The notes beneath the pieces are model-generated. The model was not told the DNA's origin. It ran no database searches and saw only the letters and a program-made list of their open reading frames with translations. This document shows, in pieces, positions 41,361-49,082 of a DNA stretch of 64,000 nt (position 1 is its first letter; every line of letters starts with the position of its first letter). The stretch comes from Paractinoplanes ovalisporus. Its GTDB lineage: Bacteria > Actinomycetota > Actinomycetes > Mycobacteriales > Micromonosporaceae. The stretch covers positions 372,001-436,000 of the forward strand of contig NZ_JAENHP010000001.1 in the NCBI RefSeq assembly GCF_016834655.1. The letters are read 5' to 3'. The translations under genes were made by a program, and so were the position numbers.

Positions 41361-42436
41361 TGAACAACCTCGACCGCGCCGTGCTGACCACCGCCGACCG
41401 CCTCCCGCCGGGGCCCCACGACGTGACGGCCGTGCTGCGCCGGGCCCGCCGCATCCGGCGCCGCCGCACGATCCTCACCGCCGCGGCCGCCGTCGTCACG
41501 GTGGCCGCCCTCGCCGCGGTGGTGCCGCAACTGATCCCCCGCCGCGACTACATCGTCGGCGACCCGTTCGGCGGCGGACCGATCGGGTTGTGGCTCGACC
41601 GCGAGGCTCCCCCGACCACCCAGGGGCTGCCCTCGGGGACGCACGTGCCCGGGTCGAGCGGCGAGATCACCGCCCAGCTGCGGACGGTCGACGGGCGCCC
41701 GGCCGTGGTCGCCGCACCCGAGACCGCGCCCGGCCTCGACAAGGGCACCTACCTCGGCCCGGCCCCGTTGCCGGGCGGCGGGCTGGCCACCATCGGCTAC
41801 GGCGACAAGGACCGGCGCGTTGTCGTGGTCGACGCCGACGGCCGCGTGACCAGCGACCATCCCCTCCCCGAGTCGGGTTCCTACGCCAGCCGCTCGGTGC
41901 CGATGACCGGCAACCGCACCACGCTGTTCTGGTGGCACTTCAAGGAGGAGAACAATTCCGTACGGCCGGTGTTCGCGCGCTACGACATCGCCACCGGGGG
42001 GCTGGAGGAGGGCACGCCGAGCACCGCGATGGAGGGCTGGGAGGTGCCGTACTTCGGGATGCAGGCGACCACGGCGCGCATCGTCGAGTGGCCGGCCGAG
42101 TTCGGGCAGACCTGCTCGTTCGAGATCCTCGACATCACCGGCGAGCGCCTCCACAAGTTCCGCCCGGCCATCGAGGGTTGCTCCGACGTCTACTACGCCC
42201 TCGCCCCCGGCGGTGATCACGTCGCCGCCCTGGTCACCACCCGCGCCGGCGACAAGCGCAGCCAGCGCGTGGTCGTCCTCGACGCGCGGACCGGCGAGAC
42301 GACGAAGACCTTCGAGACCCCCGAGATGAAGGGCGAGACGCTCTCCGGTCTGGCCTGGGCCGACGACACCGCCATCCGGTACGCCCGGGGCAGCCTCGGC
42401 GCACCCGACCCGCTCGTGCTGACGTTCAAGCTCTGA
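41360..42436 (+). CDS. single-pass membrane protein coupled to the ECF sigma factor
   Basis: 358 residues. A short cytoplasmic part (MNNLDRAVLTTADRLPPGPHDVTAVLRRARRIRRRR) is followed by one membrane helix (TILTAAAAVVTVAALAAVVPQLI) and a large exported beta-rich domain with repeated DGR/GGG turns, probably a propeller-like fold (VVVDADGRVTSDH, VVVLDARTGETTKTFE). Two Cys (TCSFEIL, EGCSDVY) may pair. Its placement with a one-base overlap after the sigma gene suggests an anti-sigma function, but the cytoplasmic part is short and lacks the zinc motif of the ZAS family. The role is inferred. Confidence 0.78.
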   Translation: MNNLDRAVLTTADRLPPGPHDVTAVLRRARRIRRRRTILTAAAAVVTVAALAAVVPQLIPRRDYIVGDPFGGGPIGLWLDREAPPTTQGLPSGTHVPGSSGEITAQLRTVDGRPAVVAAPETAPGLDKGTYLGPAPLPGGGLATIGYGDKDRRVVVVDADGRVTSDHPLPESGSYASRSVPMTGNRTTLFWWHFKEENNSVRPVFARYDIATGGLEEGTPSTAMEGWEVPYFGMQATTARIVEWPAEFGQTCSFEILDITGERLHKFRPAIEGCSDVYYALAPGGDHVAALVTTRAGDKRSQRVVVLDARTGETTKTFETPEMKGETLSGLAWADDTAIRYARGSLGAPDPLVLTFKL

Positions 42437-42446
42437 AGAACGGGTC

Positions 42447-42472
42447 TACTCTCAGCGTATACTCTCGGCGTA
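42447..42472. promoter_or_regulatory. tandem 13-bp PadR operator candidate
   Basis: TACTCTCAGCGTA (42447-42459) is directly followed by TACTCTCGGCGTA (42460-42472), one mismatch apart. Together they also form a TATAC-N7-GTATA dyad (42458-42474). They lie just before the PadR start and are the likely autoregulatory site. Confidence 0.65.
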
Positions 42473-42483
42473 TAGTGGGCGGC

Positions 42484-43011
42484 ATGACAGTGCCGCTCAC
42501 CCTTCTCGGGCTCCTCGAACGCGAGCCGCGCCACGGCTACGACCTCAAGCGCGACTACGACGCGTTCTTCGGCCGCGACAAGCCCCTGTCGTTCGGCCAG
42601 GTCTATTCGACGCTGAGCCGCCTCGCCCGCGACGGCAAGGTCGTGATCAGCGACCTCGAGGCGGGTGCCGGCCCCGACCGCAAGCGCTACGTCATCACCG
42701 ACCGCGGCGCCACCGAGGTAGACACCTGGCTCACCGAACCGGTCGCGCCCGAGCCCCACCTGCAGACGGTGCTTTTCGCCAAGGTGACGCTGGCGCTGCT
42801 GCTCGACCGGCCCGCCGAGCACTATCTGGACACCCAGCGGGCGGCCCACATGCAGCGCATGCGCGAACTGACCGCGGTGAAGCGCAGCGGCAGCCTGGTC
42901 GACTCGCTGCTGGCCGACCACGCCCTGTTCCACATCGAGGCCGACCTGCGCTGGATCGACCTCACCGCCGCCCGGCTCGACGCGCTCGCCCAGGAGGTCA
43001 GATCACAATGA
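42484..43011 (+). CDS. PadR family transcriptional regulator
   Basis: 175 residues from ATG 42484 (GTG 42475 is in frame). PadR winged helix: LTLLGLLEREPRHGYDLKRDYDAFFGRDKPLSFGQVYSTLSRLARDGKVVISDLEAGAGPDRKRYVITDRGATEVDTWL. A C-terminal helical dimerisation part follows (AEHYLDTQRAAHMQRMRELTAVK). Its stop overlaps the ABC ATPase start (ATGA), so it represses its own ABC operon; the twin repeats upstream are the probable site. Confidence 0.93.
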   Translation: MTVPLTLLGLLEREPRHGYDLKRDYDAFFGRDKPLSFGQVYSTLSRLARDGKVVISDLEAGAGPDRKRYVITDRGATEVDTWLTEPVAPEPHLQTVLFAKVTLALLLDRPAEHYLDTQRAAHMQRMRELTAVKRSGSLVDSLLADHALFHIEADLRWIDLTAARLDALAQEVRSQ

Positions 43012-43688
43012 CACTGCTCGAGGCCCATGACCTGCACCTCTCGTTCGGCTCCACCCCCGCCCTGCGCGGCGCCGACATCACCGTGCGCGAGGGCGAGATC
43101 CTGGCCGTGATGGGGCCCAGCGGCTCCGGCAAGTCGACCCTGCTGCACTGCCTGGCCGGCATCCTCGTGCCCGGCCAGGGCGAGATCCACTTCGACGGGC
43201 GGCGGGTCGACACCATGAGCGAGACCGAGCGCAGCAGCCTGCGCCGCGACCGGTTCGGCTTCGTGTTCCAGTTCGGACAGCTCGTGCCCGAGCTGAGCGC
43301 CGAGGAAAACGTCGCGCTTCCCCTGCTGCTGGCGGGCGTACGCCGGTCGAAGGCCCTCACCGAGGCCCGCGCCTGGCTGGGGCGGCTCGGTCTCGACGGG
43401 CTGGGCGCCCGCACGTCGGGCGAGCTGTCCGGCGGCCAGGCCCAGCGGGTCGCGCTCGCGCGGGGCCTGGTCGCCCGGCCGCGGGTGCTGTTCGCCGACG
43501 AGCCGACCGGCGCGCTCGACTCGCTCACCGGCGAACAGGTGATGGACCTGATGGTGGGCTCGGCCCGCGACGAGGGCACCACGGTCGTGCTCGTCACGCA
43601 TGAACCGCGCGTCGCGGCGTACGCGGACCGGGAAGTCATCGTGCGCGACGGAAAGGTGCTCGCCCTCACCGCCGAGGCCGTCGGATGA
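43008..43688 (+). CDS. ABC ATPase (LolD/MacB type)
   Basis: 226 residues. Walker A GPSGSGKSTLL, Q-loop FVFQFGQLVPELSAEENVALPL, signature LSGGQAQRVALARGL, Walker B RVLFADEPTGALDS and H-loop VTHEPRVA. The ADEPTGALD form and the length are typical of partners of FtsX-like permeases. It overlaps the PadR gene in front and the permease behind, so the three genes form one unit, probably for antibiotic or peptide defence. Confidence 0.95.
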   Translation: MTLLEAHDLHLSFGSTPALRGADITVREGEILAVMGPSGSGKSTLLHCLAGILVPGQGEIHFDGRRVDTMSETERSSLRRDRFGFVFQFGQLVPELSAEENVALPLLLAGVRRSKALTEARAWLGRLGLDGLGARTSGELSGGQAQRVALARGLVARPRVLFADEPTGALDSLTGEQVMDLMVGSARDEGTTVVLVTHEPRVAAYADREVIVRDGKVLALTAEAVG

Positions 43689-45898
43689 TCCGCTTCGGGC
43701 TGCGCCTCACCCTGGCCGGGGGCCGGGAGGCGGCCGTACGGCTCGTCGTCATCTCGGTCGCCATGGCGCTCGGCGTGGGCATGCTGCTGGCCGCGCTGAC
43801 CGGTCTCGGCGGCGTGACCGCCCAGGCCGACCGCTACGGCTGGATGAACTCGGCCACCGCCGCGAACGCCGCCGACGGGCCCGATCCCCTGTGGTGGCAG
43901 CTGCGCACCGACATCGTGCAGGGTGAGGTGCTGGGACGGGTCGACCTCGCCGCCTCCGGCCCGCAGTCGCCGATCCCGCCGGGCCTCGACCGGTTGCCCG
44001 CCGCCGGCGAATATTTCGCCTCCCCCGCGCTGGCCGAGAAGCTGCGGACCACCCCTGCTGACGAACTGGGCGACCGTTTCCCGGGCCGGCTCGCCGGTCT
44101 GCTCGGCCCGGAGGCCCTGCCCGCGCCCGACTCCCTGATCGCGGTCGCCGGCTATTCCCCGGCCGAGCTCTCCCGGCGGACCGGCGTGGCCCGGGTCGGC
44201 GCCCTGGCGACCGGGAACCAGTCGTCCTGTTCCGGCAGCTGCTTCCGCGGTGTCGACCCGAACGGGGTCAAGCTGATCCTGTCGGTGGTGGCCGCCGCGC
44301 TCATCTTCCCGCTGTTCATCCTCATCGCCACCACCACCCGCTTGTCGGCCACCCGCCGCGAGCAGCGGTTCGCCGCGATGCGCCTGGTCGGCGGCACACC
44401 CCGCCAGGTCGCGCTGGTGGCCGCGGTCGAGGCCACGGTGTCGGCCGTCGCGGGCACCCTGGGCGGCTTCCTGGTCTTCCTCGCGGCCCGCGACGCCGTG
44501 GCGACGATCCCGCTGACAGGCGCGCCCATGTTCCCGGGCGACCTGGCGCTGACCGTCCCGGTCGTGCTCACCGTCGCCCTCGGCGTCCCCGCCCTGGCTG
44601 TCGTGGCCGCGCTGGTGACCCTGCGGCGGGTGCGGATCTCGCCGCTCGGTGTCACCCGCCGGGTCCGGCCGCGCCCGCCCCGGGCCTGGCGCGTCGTCCC
44701 GCTGGTTCTCGGGCTGGCCGAGCTCGCGTACTTCATCGGCCGGCGCCCCGACACCACCAACCAGCAGGTCGCCGCCTACCTCACGGGCATCTTCGTCACG
44801 ATGATCGGACTGCTCGTGGCCGGGCCGTGGCTCACCATGGCCGGTGCCCGCCTGGTCGCGGGCCGCGCGGGCGGGACGGCGTCGCTGATCGCGGCCCGCC
44901 GCCTCGCCGCGAACCCGCGGGCCGGCTTCCGTTCGGTGAGCGGGCTGGTGATCGCGCTGTTCGTGACGACGGTCGCGGTCGGCATCATGGGCAGCATCTC
45001 GGCCGACCGCAGCCCGGACGCCACCGAGGCCGACCGCTCGATGCTCATCACGTTCTTCCGCGACGACGAGCACGCCCCCGCCGGCGACCCGGTTCCGGCC
45101 GATCTGAAGACCACTTCCGGCGTACGGGACATCGTGGTGACCCGCATACCGCCCGGCTCCTTGAAGGCGCCCGAGGTGCCGATCGGTGAGTGGGGCTGGC
45201 CGACCACGCTCGCCGCGTGCGCCGACATCGCACGCCTGCCCACCGACAGCCGGTGCGCGCCGGGCGCCGACGTGGCGTGGACGTGGCACGACGTGCGCGG
45301 CCCGGCCGGCTGGACCGGCACGTGGACGACGGCCGACATCACCGCGGCCGAGCTCTCCGACCTGCGCGCGCAGTCCATCATCACGCTCACCGACGGCACT
45401 CCCGCCTCCGTGGCCCGCGCGAGGACGACGCTGGAGAAGTCCCAACCCGCTTTCATCCCGCCCTACACCGAGGTCGAGGGCCGGGCCGAGGACGCCAAGG
45501 TGTTCAACGGCTGGAAACGCCTGGCCGAGGTGGTGGTGCTGGCCAGCCTGGCCATCGCCGGGTGCAGCCTGGCCGTGAGCATCGCGGGCGGCCTGAGCGA
45601 ACGCCGGCGCCCGTTCAGCATGCTGCGCCTGGCCGGCGTCCCCCTGGCCACGCTGCGCCGGGTGGTCGCCCTCGAAAGCGTGACGCCGTTGCTGGCCGCC
45701 TCGGCCGTGGCGCTGGGCGCGGGCCTGCTGGCCGCCCATCTGTTCCTGCGGGCCCAGATGGACATGTCTCTGCAGCCGCCCGGTTTCGCCTTCTACGCGA
45801 CCGTGCTGGCCGGCCTGGCCGCGTCGCTGGGCGTCATCAGCCTGACGTTGCCCCTGCTGCGCCAGATCACCGGCCCGGAGGTGGCCCGCAACGAATAG
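43685..45898 (+). CDS. FtsX-like ABC permease
   Basis: 737 residues, ATG overlapping the ATPase stop. Two FtsX-type membrane blocks are visible: one with VVAAALIFPLFILIATTTRLSATRREQRFAAMRLVGGTPRQVALVAAVEATVSAVAG, and a second with KRLAEVVVLASLAIAGCSLAVSIAGGLSERRRPFSMLRLAGVPLATLRRVVALES. Large extracytoplasmic stretches lie between. The cysteine pairs (SSCSGSC; ACADIARLPTDSRC) fall in the external parts. With the ATPase it forms a mechanotransmission-type or export complex. The stop is 3 bp from the convergent SRPBCC gene. Confidence 0.92.
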   Translation: MIRFGLRLTLAGGREAAVRLVVISVAMALGVGMLLAALTGLGGVTAQADRYGWMNSATAANAADGPDPLWWQLRTDIVQGEVLGRVDLAASGPQSPIPPGLDRLPAAGEYFASPALAEKLRTTPADELGDRFPGRLAGLLGPEALPAPDSLIAVAGYSPAELSRRTGVARVGALATGNQSSCSGSCFRGVDPNGVKLILSVVAAALIFPLFILIATTTRLSATRREQRFAAMRLVGGTPRQVALVAAVEATVSAVAGTLGGFLVFLAARDAVATIPLTGAPMFPGDLALTVPVVLTVALGVPALAVVAALVTLRRVRISPLGVTRRVRPRPPRAWRVVPLVLGLAELAYFIGRRPDTTNQQVAAYLTGIFVTMIGLLVAGPWLTMAGARLVAGRAGGTASLIAARRLAANPRAGFRSVSGLVIALFVTTVAVGIMGSISADRSPDATEADRSMLITFFRDDEHAPAGDPVPADLKTTSGVRDIVVTRIPPGSLKAPEVPIGEWGWPTTLAACADIARLPTDSRCAPGADVAWTWHDVRGPAGWTGTWTTADITAAELSDLRAQSIITLTDGTPASVARARTTLEKSQPAFIPPYTEVEGRAEDAKVFNGWKRLAEVVVLASLAIAGCSLAVSIAGGLSERRRPFSMLRLAGVPLATLRRVVALESVTPLLAASAVALGAGLLAAHLFLRAQMDMSLQPPGFAFYATVLAGLAASLGVISLTLPLLRQITGPEVARNE

Positions 45899-45901
45899 AC
45901 G

Positions 45902-46351
45902 TCAGCGGTCGGAGTATTCGGCGTCGGGGAACTTGTCGTACATCAGGTCGCCCTCGATGCCGTGCTCCAGATACTCCTTGAGCGAGGCGAGCACGAGCGT
46001 GAAGCCCGACATGGTCTCGACGGCGACCGCAGCCGGCTCGTCGTCGCCGAAGTCGGTCACCCGCACGCCGACGAGGCAGTGCTCACCGCGCGCCTCAAAG
46101 GTCAGCGTCACCGGCTGGCCGCCGTCCCAGCGCAGGTCGAGCTGCTTGCCCGGTTCGGCCGCGACCACCTCGACGCCGGTCTCGGCGCCGGCGATCTTGA
46201 AGATCCAGTGGACCTTCGCGCCGGTCTCCAGCCGGCCGGACGAACTGGCCAGCCAGAACCGGCTGATCCGGGACGGGTCGGCGAAGGCCTCGTACGCCTC
46301 GTCGGCCGACCGGCGCACGAGCAGGTTGACGTCAACCACCGGTTCCCACAT
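45902..46351 (-). CDS. SRPBCC (AHSA1-like) family protein
   Basis: 149 residues (MWEPVVDVNLLVRRSADEAYEAFADPSRISRFWLASSSGRLETGAKVHWIF). The start strand, the AFADP..ISRFW helix and the later GFTLVLASLKEYLEHGIEGDLMYDKFP are characteristic of activator-of-Hsp90-like START-superfamily proteins, which hold hydrophobic ligands. The specific ligand is unknown. It lies 36 bp downstream of the MmyB-type gene on the same strand, so the two may be co-transcribed. Confidence 0.88.
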   Translation of the reverse strand: MWEPVVDVNLLVRRSADEAYEAFADPSRISRFWLASSSGRLETGAKVHWIFKIAGAETGVEVVAAEPGKQLDLRWDGGQPVTLTFEARGEHCLVGVRVTDFGDDEPAAVAVETMSGFTLVLASLKEYLEHGIEGDLMYDKFPDAEYSDR

Positions 46352-46387
46352 CGCTCGACCGCACCACAGATGGCAGTCGGTGGCAAC

Positions 46388-47236
46388 TCAACCCGCGGTG
46401 AGCGCCTGGGTTCCGAGGACGACGGCCAGCGCGAGCCGGTCGGCGTCCTCGGTGCCCGGCTCGGCCGTGTAGACGGTGATGCGCAGGTCGTCCAGGGCGA
46501 CGACCAGGGTGTCGCAGTCGAGCGTGAGGCGACCGGTGGCCGGGTGGTCGATCACCTTGCGCTTGGACGTGTCGGGGGACGGGGGCGGGACGTCGGAGTC
46601 CCACAGCTCGGCGAAGCGGGGGCTGGCGGCGGCCAGATCGCCGACGAGCCGGCGCAGCGCCCGGTCGGCCGGGTAGCGCGACGCGGTCAGGCGCAGGTCG
46701 GCGATCAGCCGCTGCACGTGTTCGGCCTGCTCCTCGGGCGTGTGCACGACCCGCGGGTTGGGGGCCAGCAGGTTGCGCCAGATCGCGTTGCGTTCCAGGC
46801 CGCTCCACGTCGTCGTGTCACCCATCAGGGCGTCGTACGGCGCGTTGGCCAGCACCAGCGTCCACGTGGCGTCGTAGACCACGACCGGGGTGTGCGCGAG
46901 CCGGTCGAGCAGCCGCTGCACGCTCGGCGTGACCCGCGACGACACCACGTCGAGGCCGGGCGCGGCGTGCCCGGCCAGCTGGTAGGCCAGGTCACGCTCG
47001 GGATCGGACAGCCGCAGGGCCCGGGCCAGGGCCTCCACCACCTGGGCCGAGGGCGCGGTCGCGCGGCCCTGCTCGAGGCGGGTCAGATAGTCGGCCGAGA
47101 TGCCGGCCAGCCCGGCCAGTTCCTCGCGCCGCAGCCCGCTGGCCCGGCGGCGACGGCCCACCGGCACCCCGACCGCCTCGGGTGTCACGCGGTCACGCCA
47201 GCGGCGCAGCATCCGGCCGAACTCCCACGACTCCAT
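46388..47236 (-). CDS. XRE regulator with MmyB-like ligand domain (copy 2)
   Basis: 282 residues. The same architecture as the 36069 gene: FGRMLRRWRDRVTPEAVGVPVGRRRRASGLRREELAGLAGISADYLTRLEQGRATAPSAQVV, then the MmyB domain with PVVVYDATWTLVLANAPYDALMGD, NAIWRNLL and HPATGRLTLDCDTLVVALDDLRITVYTAEPGTEDADRLAL. It is divergent from an SDR gene (start 47340); repression of divergent SDRs is the commonest arrangement for this family. It may share a transcript with the SRPBCC gene behind it. Confidence 0.93.
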   Translation of the reverse strand: MESWEFGRMLRRWRDRVTPEAVGVPVGRRRRASGLRREELAGLAGISADYLTRLEQGRATAPSAQVVEALARALRLSDPERDLAYQLAGHAAPGLDVVSSRVTPSVQRLLDRLAHTPVVVYDATWTLVLANAPYDALMGDTTTWSGLERNAIWRNLLAPNPRVVHTPEEQAEHVQRLIADLRLTASRYPADRALRRLVGDLAAASPRFAELWDSDVPPPSPDTSKRKVIDHPATGRLTLDCDTLVVALDDLRITVYTAEPGTEDADRLALAVVLGTQALTAG

Positions 47237-47339
47237 GCCTCCGAGTCTGCGCGCCCGGCCCGGCGGTTGTCCTGGCCCTGGCAGTCCTACGAAAACCGAA
47301 CGCCTGCCTGAGCGCCGGCGACCGGCTCAGGCTGAGGAC

Positions 47340-48284
47340 ATGACAACCGTGCTGATCACCGGCCCGACCCGCGGCCTGGGCCGCGCCACCACTCTCGCCA
47401 TGGCGGGCCGCCCGAAGGCCACCCGCCCCGACCTGCTGCTCGTGGGCCGTCCCGGGCCGGCGCTGACCGACATCGCGGAGGAGGCCCGCCGGCTGGGCGC
47501 GACGGTCCACGAGATCGGCGCCGACCTGTCCCGGCTGGCCGACGTGCGGGCCGCGGCCACGACCGTACGGAATCTGCTCGGGTCCGGCGCCGTCCGCCCG
47601 TTGCACGCCCTGGTCGCCAACGCGGGTGCGATGAACAGCGACACCCGCAACGCCTCGGCCGACGGGTACGAGCTGACGTTCGCGGTCAACTACCTCGCGC
47701 ACGCCCAGCTCATCGCCGACCTGCGCGACGTGTTCGCGCGGCCCGCGCGCATCGTGCTGCTCGGCTCGAACACCTACCACGCCAACATCTGGCGCCGGAT
47801 GCTCGGCGTGCCCGCGGCCGAGTGGTCCGACCCGCTCGACATCGCCCGCCCGGCCACCGGCGACACCAGCCCCGGCATGACCGCCTCGGGCGTCGCCTAC
47901 TCCAACGCGAAGCTGGCGATCCTCTACTACGCCCACGAACTGCAGCGCCAGGTCGGCGACGGCATCAACGTCTCGGTCTTCGAGCCCGGCTGGATGCCCG
48001 GCACCTCGCTCGGCCGCGACGCCCCCGAGGCGGCCCAGCGCGTCGCCCGGGCCCTGGCCCGCATCCCCGGCGTCGCCACCCCGAAGAGCTCGGGACCTCA
48101 ACTGGCGTCGATGGCCCTGGACGCCAAGTGGTCCCAGCTGCGCGACGGCGCCTTCGTCGTGCGCGACCGGCTGTCCCAGGTCAAGCCCGAGGCCGTCGAC
48201 CGCGACCGCGAGCGGCGCCTGTGGGAGGCCACCGACGAACTGCTGGCGAAGGCGGTCCGCCAGGAACAGGGCGGTCTGAGATAA
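47340..48284 (+). CDS. SDR family oxidoreductase (protochlorophyllide-reductase-like group)
   Basis: 314 residues from ATG 47340. Rossmann start TVLITGPTRGLGRATTLAM, VANAGAMNSDTRNASADGYELTFAVNYLAHAQLI and the catalytic YSNAK in SGVAYSNAKLAILYYAHELQRQ, followed by VFEPGWMPGT. The longer insert after the Ser strand (NIWRRMLGVPAAEWSDPLD) fits the retinol-dehydrogenase/protochlorophyllide-reductase-like branch. It is divergent from the second MmyB regulator, which probably controls it. CutC follows after 49 bp. Confidence 0.9.
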   Translation: MTTVLITGPTRGLGRATTLAMAGRPKATRPDLLLVGRPGPALTDIAEEARRLGATVHEIGADLSRLADVRAAATTVRNLLGSGAVRPLHALVANAGAMNSDTRNASADGYELTFAVNYLAHAQLIADLRDVFARPARIVLLGSNTYHANIWRRMLGVPAAEWSDPLDIARPATGDTSPGMTASGVAYSNAKLAILYYAHELQRQVGDGINVSVFEPGWMPGTSLGRDAPEAAQRVARALARIPGVATPKSSGPQLASMALDAKWSQLRDGAFVVRDRLSQVKPEAVDRDRERRLWEATDELLAKAVRQEQGGLR

Positions 48285-48333
48285 TGATCGCCGTTCGTGC
48301 CCGCCCCTGAGAACAACTGGAGACCGCGCCCTG

Positions 48334-49035
48334 ATGGTTGCCTTCGAGTTGGCTGTTCAGGACGCTCACGGCCTGGCCGTGGCCGCGCGTCCCGGGGTCG
48401 ATCGCATCGAGCTGTGCTCGGCGCTGCCGCTGGGCGGGGTCACGCCGTCGATCGGGTTCATCGAGGCGGCCGTGGCGACCCCGGGCATCCCGCCGGTGCA
48501 CGTTCTGGTGCGGCCGCGGCCGGGCGGCTTCGACTACTCCCCCGACGAGGTGGCGACGACCCTGTCCGACGTACGTCATGCGGTGGCCGCCGGTGCGTCC
48601 GGGGTGGTGATCGGGGCCGTACGGGAGGGAAGGGTCGACGCCGACCTGGTGAGCCGGATCGTCGAGACGGGCGCCGACGTCACCTTCCACCGCGCGTTCG
48701 ACACCCTGCCCGACCCCGCCGAGGCCATCGACGACCTGGTCAAGCTCGGCGTGCGCCGCATCCTGACCTCGGCCGGGGCCGACCGGGTGGCCGACGCCCT
48801 GCCCGCGCTGTCGCGGCTGGTCACCGAGGCCGCCGGCCGCATCGAGATCATGGCCGGCGGCGGGGTGCGGCCCGAGGTCGTGGGCGCGATCGTGCGGACC
48901 GGGGTGCCGGCCGTGCACGCCTCGGCCAAGCGCACGCTGCCCGAGACCGGCGGGGCATCGCTGGGCACGGCCGACGGCGGCCGCGAGACGACCGACGAGG
49001 CCGAGGTCGTCCGCATGCTCGACGCCCTGCGCTGA
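48334..49035 (+). CDS. cutC: CutC family protein (copper homeostasis)
   Basis: 233 residues. The TIM-barrel CutC pattern is clear: FELAVQDAHGLAVAARPGVDRIELCSALPLGGVTPSIGFIEAA, VHVLVRPRPGGFDYSPDE, GVVIGAVREGRVDADL, TFHRAFDTLPDPAEAIDDLVKLGVRRILTSAGA and IEIMAGGGVRPE. CutC was named for copper tolerance, but its biochemical role is still debated. No copper exporter or sensor is next to it, so the context adds nothing. A GGDEF-EAL gene follows 47 bp later on the same strand. Confidence 0.95.
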   Translation: MVAFELAVQDAHGLAVAARPGVDRIELCSALPLGGVTPSIGFIEAAVATPGIPPVHVLVRPRPGGFDYSPDEVATTLSDVRHAVAAGASGVVIGAVREGRVDADLVSRIVETGADVTFHRAFDTLPDPAEAIDDLVKLGVRRILTSAGADRVADALPALSRLVTEAAGRIEIMAGGGVRPEVVGAIVRTGVPAVHASAKRTLPETGGASLGTADGGRETTDEAEVVRMLDALR

Positions 49036-49082
49036 GGCCCGGCGTCACTCAGTTTTTCGGGCCGACGGCCGAATGTGTTGCT

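Noticed and set aside
49036..49082. Hairpin between cutC and the GADEF-EAL gene as a terminator
   Set aside because: GGCCCG and CGGGCC can pair only over 6 bp around a 16-base loop, too weak to support.
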